NCBI GenBank assembly: GCA_965223025.1
Contig: CBDCVP010000023.1
Span: 1,798,001-1,862,000, forward strand
Length of the DNA: 64,000 nt
Direction: 5' to 3'
From: JABDMH01 sp965223025
GTDB lineage: Bacteria; Bacteroidota; Bacteroidia; Chitinophagales; Saprospiraceae
The notes beneath the pieces are model-generated. The model saw nothing but the letters and a program-made list of their open reading frames with translations, did no database searches and was not told where the DNA came from. Below, piece by piece: positions 56,637-64,000 of this stretch; position 1 is the first letter of the stretch, and every line of letters begins with the position of its first letter. A program made the position numbers and the translations under genes.

Positions 56637-56875
56637 TTAAATCTAGGGTAGATCCTAGACTACAGGATGTCAGATATGTTGTTTTTGCTCGCCTTCGGGT
56701 TGTCTGGCTTGGCAAATAGAAGAAATCGATAAAATCAAAGACCCACTGCGGTCCAGACCCTGTTGAACCCAAGCAGCGGAGCATATCACCTAAGAAATGG
56801 TCAACCAGATATCCCTTTCTATGATGTCTGGAGTATCATCGAGTTCGTCAGATGGAGACTCACTCCAATCGGGGA

Positions 56876-59800
56876 TTAACTTTTATCCGTGTCATCGACA
56901 ATCATAATCGTCACTGGCCCCAACAGACCAGAAGTGATCAATTCTTCTTCAGGAGCAATTTGATCGACCGCGATTGAGGTAGTCCTTTCTTCTTCTGGTA
57001 ATTTTTTATCTCCAGTTAATCTATTCCGCCATACATTTACCACTGTAATCTCAAGAGCATTCGCTCCTTTCCTAATTACACCTGAAACATTTAGACGATA
57101 GGGGGCCATCCACGTGGTGCCGATATTCTGGCCATTTAGCACTACCGTAGCCATGACGCCTACCTGGCCCAGATCGATGAAGACATCCTCTAATATGGAT
57201 CCATGGTATTGAAACGATGTGGAATAGTTGGTGCTTCCTGAATAGTGTTTAAGTAAGTCGTGCTCATTTTTCGACCAATCAAACAGCTTCGTTGTAGTCA
57301 GATTCTTGGGCGCAATCTTCTGGTTATCAAAATCGATGTTCCAGGGGGACTCAATGGTCTGCACCACCTTAGGTGTAGGAGTATTTACTCGATAACCTTC
57401 GGCCATGAGTTGGTTGGATTCATTGGTAAAAACTACAAACCAACTTCGACCCACTTCCATTCTCAGAGGTAGAATGGTCCTGCCGTTCACTACTTTATAA
57501 TGGAGTAACCCACGAATCTCACCGGTTACGGCATCCCATAGTTGGGGTTTTAAACCATCCACTCGAAAAGATGGAGTAACCATTATCTCCTTGTCCCCTT
57601 GATTGGTCAGGAAATAGATCTCCATATCGTCCATGTGCCGATGAGTCCACAGCACTTCATCACTAACCTCAACATCCCTCTCAATGTCGAATGCATCCAA
57701 TGCTTCTTGCAAAGGTATATCAGAGATCACTGCACCTTTTCCATACCTTTTAATGGCTTCACCATCCCACCACAACTTTGAAGCCAGATTGACAACTTGC
57801 TCATCACAATATGGGTAGTTTTGCAAGCTTGGTGAAGCCGTGGGGGCTTGGCCATATACTTTACCACCCTTAGCAACCAACTGCTCTATTTTCATCAATA
57901 ATTCAGGACGCATCGTTTCGATAGGTGGTAGAATCATCATTTCATATGACATGCCATCAGGCAATAGGAACCTACCACCTCTGACCGACATTCTGCTAAT
58001 AATGACTTCAGCATTTATGTAGTCAAAAGAGTAACCGGAAGGTAGTGTAGGAATGGTGGCACCTGTCATTATTGGTGCATCTTCACCGATAAAATAGCAC
58101 ACATCAGCCACATACCTACCTTGCTGCAGCATATGCTGAGCTCTGCGCAAATAATCGAAGTACGCCTTCCCCTGTTTAAACCAAGTATTATGACGGTTAA
58201 ACTCCGTACTAAACCAGGCGTTCACACCAGGTACCCGGTCATCAGGCTGATGGATGTAAACATGTAGTACATGATGGTTAATGCCTTGGGTCAAACTCCA
58301 ATCCCCCCTTTTCTTCAGCATGGCAGGATGTCGAACGTAGGTACGTTGGGAAGCAGTAAAACATTCAGCCGAAGTGGTCTTCTTCCCATAAATATGAGCC
58401 GCCGAGGATGCAGCTTTGCACTCAATATCTCCCAGGGTGCCTTCATTCCAGTACTCACCACTTACGAAATCAGATTGGCCTCCGTACATTAAAAATTCAG
58501 ATGGAAAGCCCCAGTGGCCATAATTCTCCAGCCATAATTTCAGTCCATGTTCATTAGCAATTTCACGCAAGCCACCGGTGTATTTATACGCTACATCATC
58601 TGCTATAGCACGACGAAGATCCCACAGAAAACGGTTTGATTCAGTCACACTCCCAATAACCCTACCGGAGAAAACTGGTAAGTACTTCATTGGACTATAA
58701 CCATAACGTTCTTTAAAACTTTGTTCAAAACCATCCGTCCAATTTTGCGATCCCATTTCATAACTATCTGCAATAACATATTTAAATGCACTTTTACTGT
58801 CAGCAGGAATTCGCTTCAGAAATTCCCCAATAAACTGCTCAAAATGAAAGCGGATCAGCTCCCGGTTGGCTTTATCCACTTCATAACCACGCCCCCGTGG
58901 TGCAGATGGATGGTTTTTTGTACCTGTTGGTGTCATTCCAAATCGCATCACAGTCCACTCACCCTCTGGTGCGTCCCAACTAAGTTTGCCTTCTTTATCG
59001 ATCTTATCGGATATGTCCAGCACCTCTTCCTTGACAATGGCCAGTTCTTTATTGGATAAATCCTGAGCAGACTCCCAAGAATATGAATTCCAGCTAGGCT
59101 GCGGAGTCGGGTGCATCCTTCCCAACGTTTTGCCGAGGAACTTTTCCACAACAAGAGCCTCTGAGATTATTATTTCTGAAAAACCACTTATTCCATTTGC
59201 CCGAATATTTTTACAAATCAACCTGAACTGATCAGATTGAACGGAAGGAAATGCTATTGTCAAAGGACCATAAGGGATCGGACCTACCTGACCTTTAAAA
59301 TCCCTTCGGTCGAAATTGAATTTCTTAACGGTGGTAAATTCTCCGCCTATAAAAGCCTGCAACTCACAATCTGCTACTAAATTGTTTTCCTTCGGCAGCA
59401 GCCTAATACTTTTCGCTGCAATAGGTTGAGTGGACTTGATATCGATAGTGTATTCGGATCGCAGAAAATCCACTCCTGTTTCTTTGTTTCCATCCAATAA
59501 TGCCTCTGCCTGATCGATTGCAGGGATTATCTCAATCTTTGAATTTGAATTACTGAGAAAAACGTCCTCCTCGACACACTTCGGAAATGCCAACACAGCA
59601 ACATCCTGAAATTCTGCCTCTACCAGCTCCAATTGCACTTCCACCTTTTTACCTCCTGTGACCGATGTTTCAGAATACACAAGATGACGCATGGCTTTAT
59701 CACTACTAATCCAGGGACCGCCAGACATACTCCAGCCGGGACAATTGAAAGAACCGATATCCACTCCAAGGCGTTTTCCCTCATTAACAGCGTGTACCAT

Positions 59801-60142
59801 ATGCCCCCACCAATCTTCACTTAGCATGGGCACATTTCCGTCTTCCTCAGCTGGGTTAATGTTTCCGATAAAGGCTGCACCAATACCAGCTTCCTTCATG
59901 GCTTGCAAATCTTTGGTAATTCCCTCTTTTGAAATGTCATCGCCAATCCAATACCAGTAACACCATAACGTATTACCATGGCTCGGAGATGTAAAATCAG
60001 ATTGAATTGAATCGTATACCACTTGTTGAAGCATACCTGTTGATGTACAATGGGTAAGCATCAACACTGCAAAAAATAGTAGGGCAGAAGCTTTAGTTCT
60101 TCTCATTGGTTTTGTTGTTCTCTGTAGGCTACTTTCTATCAT
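56876..60142 (-). CDS. Alpha-L-rhamnosidase-like glycoside hydrolase, GH106 type
   Basis: 1088 residues. A lipoprotein-like signal ends LMLTHC. The start ATG at 60142 overlaps the upstream stop (ATGA); ATG 60106 would also keep the signal. The GH106 N-terminal signature is clear: GNTLWCYWYWIGDDISKEG, AMKEAGIGAAFIGNINPAEE, then FNCPGWSMSGGPWISSDKAM. The barrel and insert regions carry VSGEYWNEGTLGDIECKAAS and AAHIYGKKTTSAECF, with Glu residues at expected catalytic positions. A C-terminal galactose-binding-like domain (VFIDLGQVGVMATVVLNGQN, GANALEITVVNVWRNRLTG) is typical of the family. It likely removes alpha-L-rhamnose linked to a uronic acid or similar sugar. It is translationally coupled to the GH99-like gene. 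Confidence 0.87.
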   Translation of the reverse strand: MIESSLQRTTKPMRRTKASALLFFAVLMLTHCTSTGMLQQVVYDSIQSDFTSPSHGNTLWCYWYWIGDDISKEGITKDLQAMKEAGIGAAFIGNINPAEEDGNVPMLSEDWWGHMVHAVNEGKRLGVDIGSFNCPGWSMSGGPWISSDKAMRHLVYSETSVTGGKKVEVQLELVEAEFQDVAVLAFPKCVEEDVFLSNSNSKIEIIPAIDQAEALLDGNKETGVDFLRSEYTIDIKSTQPIAAKSIRLLPKENNLVADCELQAFIGGEFTTVKKFNFDRRDFKGQVGPIPYGPLTIAFPSVQSDQFRLICKNIRANGISGFSEIIISEALVVEKFLGKTLGRMHPTPQPSWNSYSWESAQDLSNKELAIVKEEVLDISDKIDKEGKLSWDAPEGEWTVMRFGMTPTGTKNHPSAPRGRGYEVDKANRELIRFHFEQFIGEFLKRIPADSKSAFKYVIADSYEMGSQNWTDGFEQSFKERYGYSPMKYLPVFSGRVIGSVTESNRFLWDLRRAIADDVAYKYTGGLREIANEHGLKLWLENYGHWGFPSEFLMYGGQSDFVSGEYWNEGTLGDIECKAASSAAHIYGKKTTSAECFTASQRTYVRHPAMLKKRGDWSLTQGINHHVLHVYIHQPDDRVPGVNAWFSTEFNRHNTWFKQGKAYFDYLRRAQHMLQQGRYVADVCYFIGEDAPIMTGATIPTLPSGYSFDYINAEVIISRMSVRGGRFLLPDGMSYEMMILPPIETMRPELLMKIEQLVAKGGKVYGQAPTASPSLQNYPYCDEQVVNLASKLWWDGEAIKRYGKGAVISDIPLQEALDAFDIERDVEVSDEVLWTHRHMDDMEIYFLTNQGDKEIMVTPSFRVDGLKPQLWDAVTGEIRGLLHYKVVNGRTILPLRMEVGRSWFVVFTNESNQLMAEGYRVNTPTPKVVQTIESPWNIDFDNQKIAPKNLTTTKLFDWSKNEHDLLKHYSGSTNYSTSFQYHGSILEDVFIDLGQVGVMATVVLNGQNIGTTWMAPYRLNVSGVIRKGANALEITVVNVWRNRLTGDKKLPEEERTTSIAVDQIAPEEELITSGLLGPVTIMIVDDTDKS

Positions 60143-61356
60143 TTCTTGACGTCTTCCACAAAAACTTTTCTAATAGCTTCGAGGTAACCATAGCCATGCA
60201 GGGTGCAGGGCATTAAGTAGCTGGTTTCTGTCCACTCATTCCAGCTGTTAATGGTAATAAGTGGTGGTTGTTCTGGATGTTTATCCACAAAATCCTTTGC
60301 CCTACGAAGAGCGATTTCGAAGTTTTCAGGATTGCTGTTCTTAATGATACCACCAACAAAATCATATGTCCTTGGACTGGCATCCCACCCCACAGAAACC
60401 TGTGGAAAATAGTTAGCATCATAATTGTCCGACACCCAATTCCATATCTTTTCAGCATCTTTGAGTACTTCTTGATAATCCCTGTCTATTCCAGTCATAT
60501 GAGCGTACACATAGTGTGTAAGCGAATTAAATCCAAGAGCTTCAACAAGGTACTTTTCTTCCCCAATGGTATCTTTTTCCACAACAATATCTCGCCGTCC
60601 ATCCAATCTCAGTGAATATTGCAATTCAAGTCCTTTATAACCTGCTTTCTTCACTTCTTTCCTAAACCACTTCAAAGCAGCGATCGTCTCGTTCACTCCT
60701 CCCAAACCACTGATAAGATCTTTCATAGAATAGATCATAAATACTGGCTTATCATCAATCTGATAATAATTGGGTTGCGAAAAGTACTTTTCGATGAACC
60801 TGTGGCAAACCATTTCAAATTCGTCCCTATCAATAGCAGCTTTCCAGATTATCGACTTGTCTTTTCGTGTAAAAGCATCATCAGCCCCGCGTTTGTCCCA
60901 TCGTCGAGTCACATCATGATTGGCCCACATGAGATAGAATTTCATTTTATGAGTGTTCTTTGCCCTCAAAAAACCATCGTTTAGATGTCCCTCCAGAAAA
61001 GGCATGCGGTCGTACCAGTACCAGTCAAAAATGAAAACATTCACACCATGGTCGGTGGCTGCTTCAATTTCCATACCAGCCACATAGGGATCTGCCTCAT
61101 TCACATAACCCCACAAGGGATATCGGGGTTGGTCATGGCCCTCGAATTTTGGCTTATTGCTCATCACAGTTTGCCACTCTCCTATTCCATCGGGCCAGAA
61201 TATTTTTGCGCGATCATCAGGATGATAGGACGGCCATACGATTGCTGCGATGTCGTATTGTTTATCCTCCCTTTCTTGTGCAAAAACTGTGTTGTTTGTT
61301 AAAAGCAATCCTAAGCACACGTATAAAAAGCAAGTACTAGGGGGTGACTGTCTCAT
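60139..61356 (-). CDS. GH99-like / WbsX-type secreted glycoside hydrolase
   Basis: 405 residues with a Sec signal (FLYVCLGLLLTNNTVFAQE). IAAIVWPSYHPDDRAKIFW and GEWQTVMSNKPKFEGHDQP open the (beta/alpha)8 barrel. DHGVNVFIFDWYWYDRMPF, MKFYLMWANHDVTRRWDKRG, INSWNEWTETSYLMP and HGYGYLEAIRKV are the hallmark blocks of the GH99-like/WbsX group. GH99 proteins act on alpha-mannose; related WbsX proteins have been linked to rhamnan and other marine glycans. Catalytic Glu residues probably lie in SWNEWTE and nearby strands. It is the first gene of the co-oriented set ending in the sulfatases and overlaps the GH106-like gene by 4 bp. The mannose or rhamnose target is unresolved. Confidence 0.87.
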   Translation of the reverse strand: MRQSPPSTCFLYVCLGLLLTNNTVFAQEREDKQYDIAAIVWPSYHPDDRAKIFWPDGIGEWQTVMSNKPKFEGHDQPRYPLWGYVNEADPYVAGMEIEAATDHGVNVFIFDWYWYDRMPFLEGHLNDGFLRAKNTHKMKFYLMWANHDVTRRWDKRGADDAFTRKDKSIIWKAAIDRDEFEMVCHRFIEKYFSQPNYYQIDDKPVFMIYSMKDLISGLGGVNETIAALKWFRKEVKKAGYKGLELQYSLRLDGRRDIVVEKDTIGEEKYLVEALGFNSLTHYVYAHMTGIDRDYQEVLKDAEKIWNWVSDNYDANYFPQVSVGWDASPRTYDFVGGIIKNSNPENFEIALRRAKDFVDKHPEQPPLITINSWNEWTETSYLMPCTLHGYGYLEAIRKVFVEDVKK

Positions 61357-61558
61357 TTATTATTATTTAATCTTTCAAGGTGTCGAAGGTTTAGAAATTT
61401 GGGTTAAAGGCAGCTGTCCCAGCGTGAAGTAGGGCATCGGATATCATTTATGTTTAAATATCGTCCGATGGGTAAAGCAACTGATCCCATTTGTCCGCTG
61501 CCATCCAGTATCGACTTCATGAGTGATTAGTTTTTCAAAACTGGGACAAATCTTTTTC

Positions 61559-61966
61559 TTATTTCACTTCGACACTGAAATTCAACCCAGTTTTGATGGT
61601 ATTGACCGAAAGGCAGCCCTTCTCCGCAATCTTCAGTAGTTTATCAAAATCCAGCTCCTTTGAGCCGGAAATACCGGAAACCTCTAATACAACTTCTTTG
61701 AATCTTCTAGGCAGATCTTGGCTGATGGTTGCTCTGACGCTTACGGATAAGTCGGAAATATTGATGCCACGAGATTGTGCTGCAGCAAAAAGGGTACTGC
61801 AAAAACAACCGCCGATCCCCACCAGCAGATATTGTCCTCCCATCAAACCTTCCCCATTGCCTCCTATTTCAATGGGTCTATCCACTAGTACTTTGAAATC
61901 ATCATGTAGAAGTTGCATCCCTGTTTCTGACACTTGTTCAAGCGTAACCATCGTCACATTGCTCAT
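61559..61966 (-). CDS. OsmC/Ohr-family protein
   Basis: 135 residues, no signal. EIGGNGEGLMGGQYLLVGIGGCFC contains Cys54 and Cys56, and EKGCLSVNTIKTG has Cys118; Cys56 and Cys118 match the redox pair of OsmC/Ohr peroxidases. VRATISQDLPRRFKEVVLEV is the expected middle strand-helix. Such proteins reduce organic hydroperoxides, though general OsmC members can have other substrates. It lies alone, 200 bp after the GH99-like start region and not obviously part of the sugar locus. Confidence 0.9.
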   Translation of the reverse strand: MSNVTMVTLEQVSETGMQLLHDDFKVLVDRPIEIGGNGEGLMGGQYLLVGIGGCFCSTLFAAAQSRGINISDLSVSVRATISQDLPRRFKEVVLEVSGISGSKELDFDKLLKIAEKGCLSVNTIKTGLNFSVEVK

Positions 61967-62644
61967 GATTCATCTGATTTTCTAGGTGCTTACGGTAGGG
62001 TTCAAGATATGAAGAAACAGATCTATCCGCAACTGAGACAACATATGTCCGTGCATTAGAAACATCCGCAGTGCCGGCAGCCATTGTGCCTGGCAGTGAG
62101 CTTGCCGAGATAGATGGCCCCTTAGTCAGTTGTCGGGAATCTAAACTCTACTGACAACTCCCATCTGCATTCATGCAGATGGTTTTCGCATATCTCTGGA
62201 TCAGCCTGAGTTTTCCCTGCGTTTCATGAAACACTCACCAATGCCACCGTAGTAACCTGTGTGAGAGATCTCCAAGCTGAACTCTGATGCGGGATTCGTC
62301 TCAACGTGGCTTGAAGCGCTTCACCAGTGCTCACACTCGTATCTGAGCAATAGCCCTCGAGTGGAGGAAACCGCCTCAGCTCCATGGGATATAAGTGATC
62401 ACAGTCATCGTGAGCATCCGGGCACTTGTACTTGGTTTGTTGTTTATATCGCCGTAGGGCAGTGCCACTGTAGGTCTGGGCCAGACAACAGGTAGATTTG
62501 GTATTCCCAAATAGTAGTGGAGAAGCTTTCTCAAAGAGTAGAGCCCTTGATATCATCGCGACGGAGTATGCAGTGTCGGTATTCGTTAAAGTTTTTTATA
62601 AGGTTCTCTAGATTTTTATGAGGCTCCTCTTTTGTCCTGGTATT
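61967..62644. other. 678-bp stretch with inverted repeats, no recognisable gene
   Basis: No convincing coding frame. A 110-codon frame on minus (62556-62224) has no family features. Two structures stand out: AGTTGTC (62128-62134) with GACAACT (62153-62159), and a perfect 9-bp stem CCATCTGCA-TTCA-TGCAGATGG (62161-62182) followed by TTTT on the plus strand, which resembles a terminator pointing +. No gene upstream on + uses it. Together they may be the end of a former insertion element or intron, but no ends could be proved. Confidence 0.45.
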
Positions 62645-63580
62645 CTACTCAAAGCCAGCCAGGCGCTTTACCTGAGCGAAAGCGCTTGAAAAGCCGGTCT
62701 TGGTGAAGTGCTCCATGCCCACGAAGCCGTCGTACTCCATGCGACGCAGCTCATTGAAGATGTGCTGGTAATTAATTTCCCCAGTTCCTGGTTCGAGACG
62801 CCCAGGAACGTCTCCCACTTCCACAAACTGGATCAGCCCATCCTTCATCCCCTCCCTTAAATTGATAGTCAGGTTGCCCTCAGATTGCTGCAAATGATAA
62901 ATATCGAAGTCCAGCTTCACATGAGGGTGATTCACCTCGCGTACAATCTTGAAGCCCTCCTGGGCCGTCATGACGGTCATCTTCGGCTTCCAAAATGGAT
63001 TGAGCGGCTCCAAGGTGAGAAAGACGCCCGCTTCCCCGGCGATGTCTCCCGCCTTTCTCAATCCAGAAATAATTTGCTCGTACTGTGTTTCTCATGGGAT
63101 GGTGTCGGAACGTTCTCCAACGAAACTCACCAAATTCTGAGCGCCAAGAATTTTGGCTGTTTCAACCGCCTTGGAGAAGAAGTTGAGATAAGCCTTTTCA
63201 TACCCGGTCACTGTCAGACCGGTACTCAAGCCAATCTGTCCCGTACCAGCAATGGAAGCGCAGCGCATGCCATGCAAATCCGCATTTCGACGATACTCAT
63301 CCAAGTCTAAACCACCGAATGCTCCGATTTGATAGGCCTTAGCTCCCTCCTTTGCTGCGAGTACAAAGCGATCCTCGACCAGCATTGAATCGGCTTGCCG
63401 TTTAAAGTTAGCATTCATATGCACCGCGAGCGTGAACTTTGGATCTGGTAGTGTATTCCTACGATTGGCATGGGAAAGGGAAGAACTCACTCCATTACCA
63501 CTTTCGGCAGGGGCCAATGAGGGTGCCAAGGCGATGGCTGCTGACAATGATGCCTTTTCAATAAATTGCCTTCTTTTCAT
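62645..63580 (-). pseudogene. Exported sugar-phosphate isomerase/epimerase-like TIM-barrel protein, broken by in-frame TGA
   Basis: A twin-arginine signal (MKRRQFIEKASLSAAIALAP) leads into a xylose-isomerase-like TIM barrel: FTLAVHMNANFKRQADS, KAYQIGAFGGLDLDEYR and NLVSFVGERSDTIP. A TGA at 63094-63092 interrupts it. The frame then continues at once with ETQYEQIISGLRKAGD, GVFLTLEPLNPFWKPK and VKLDFDIYHLQQSEGNL. It ends with VEVGDVPGRLEPGTGEIN, GFVGMEHF and KRLAGFE. The whole frame would be ~312 residues, normal for hydroxypyruvate-isomerase-like proteins, with Glu in LEPLNP and Asp in LDFDIYH as metal ligands. TGA also ends other genes here, such as 6695-9646. TGG, AGA/CGA, GGA or TTA are one base away; which one is ancestral is unknown. 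It precedes the OsmC side of the window. Confidence 0.82.
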
Positions 63581-63624
63581 ATTTTGACTTTAAGGACCAC
63601 ATGGATTTTTATTCAATATCCCGA

Positions 63625-64000
63625 CTACTGATTTTCCATTCTGTTCATGAGAAAGGCCATTAGATCAGCGAATTCCTGCTCGCTGAGCAGCTGGTCCAAA
63701 CCATGAGGCATGAGAGAATGATCCGTACCCGAAAAGCTGATGATATCTTCTTTTGGTATTCTTATCAATGTTTGGGGTGCCACCGCGAGCACGATCACCT
63801 CAGGTGTTTGTTCTTTTATGATACCCACATTTGTTCCATCCTTTGTAGTAATCTCATACGTTTCAAACTCCCGAACAAAGCTGACACTTGGATATAGGAT
63901 GGCTTCCAGAATGTCATGAAGTGATCGGTCCTTTTCAATGGAAGTAAGATCTGGGCCGAAATCATTGCCTCTTGTGCCCAGTGTGTGGCAGGATCCACAG
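63625..64000 (-). CDS. C-terminal end of a haem-binding cytochrome-like protein (TIGR02603-like), 5' end outside window
   Basis: 124 residues are visible and the frame is open to the window edge. They start with CGSCHTLGTRGNDFGPDL, a single c-haem CxxCH. SLHDILEAILYPS, FVREFETYEITTKDGTNVG, ITFSGTD-like strand (IISFSGTDHSLMPHGL) and LSEQEFADLMAFLMNRM follow. That order is the tail found on large Planctomycete- and Verrucomicrobia-type membrane-bound dehydrogenase-like proteins. The upstream parts (propeller, dehydrogenase domains) are beyond base 64000. It precedes the Tat-signal isomerase-like gene by about 45 bp on the same strand. The two may be co-transcribed and may act on the same sugar. 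Confidence 0.8.
   Translation of the reverse strand, partial: CGSCHTLGTRGNDFGPDLTSIEKDRSLHDILEAILYPSVSFVREFETYEITTKDGTNVGIIKEQTPEVIVLAVAPQTLIRIPKEDIISFSGTDHSLMPHGLDQLLSEQEFADLMAFLMNRMENQ

Noticed and set aside
62224..62556. A 110-codon frame on minus with Cys-rich start (KYKCPDAHDDCDH)
   Set aside because: The Cys/His spacing recalls a zinc ribbon but nothing after it supports a protein family, and coding-like pieces also occur in other frames. It may be a remnant, not a gene.

Overview
The window looks like a chromosomal piece of a marine or polysaccharide-degrading member of the Bacteroidota (Cytophagales/Saprospiria-like). Seen in the sequence: a SusC/SusD outer-membrane pair, a protein with a Por/type IX C-terminal sorting domain, two large stand-alone FtsX/MacB-type permeases of the Bacteroidota kind, many lipoprotein or Sec signals on hydrolases, and weak Shine-Dalgarno sequences. 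Mixed in are families best known from Planctomycetes and Verrucomicrobia (DUF1501, PSCyt1/DUF1549/DUF1553, DUF1080, a TIGR02603-like cytochrome tail, phytanoyl-CoA dioxygenase-like). That mix occurs in some Bacteroidota with large sugar-degrading repertoires.

Layout. 0-0.3 kb: C-terminal end of a transposase. 0.5-20 kb: a secreted glycoside hydrolase-like gene on + and then a long co-oriented minus-strand block. In transcription order the block reads NhaC-type antiporter, PhyH-like dioxygenase, PSCyt1/DUF1549/LamG/DUF1553 protein, DUF1501 protein, clan GH-D-like hydrolase, DUF1080-propeller-toroid fusion, GH67/DUF4838-like hydrolase, and a VOC protein broken by an amber codon. 20-27 kb: an FG-GAP type IX cargo protein, an enoyl-CoA hydratase-like gene, and small-molecule or surface-sugar genes (DegT aminotransferase, hexapeptide acyltransferase, methyltransferase, GT2). 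27-34.5 kb: an esterase-like protein, an FtsX permease, a PhoD phosphatase, and a non-coding block of five 112/113-bp tandem repeats followed by three strong hairpins.

34.5-61.4 kb is a polysaccharide utilisation locus on the minus strand. It holds GH99-like, GH106-like and GH78 enzymes, five S1 sulfatases, an alpha/alpha-toroid protein (frameshifted), SusC and SusD, with an FtsX permease gene lying among the sulfatases. Two rhamnosidase families plus five sulfatases suggest a sulfated rhamnose-containing glycan (rhamnan sulfate, ulvan side chains or similar). This is inference: no polysaccharide lyase, unsaturated glucuronyl hydrolase, fucosidase or sugar-specific regulator is visible. 61.5-64 kb: an OsmC-like protein, a 680-bp stretch without a gene, a sugar-phosphate isomerase-like gene broken by TGA, and the tail of a c-type cytochrome-like protein running off the window.

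The most unusual features are (i) several genes broken by single lesions (two nonsense codons in otherwise open frames, one frameshift, one heavily decayed remnant with another in-frame TAG) in a region that is otherwise intact, and (ii) the tandem-repeat array with mutually exclusive hairpins. No tRNA, rRNA, CRISPR array or phage module was seen.
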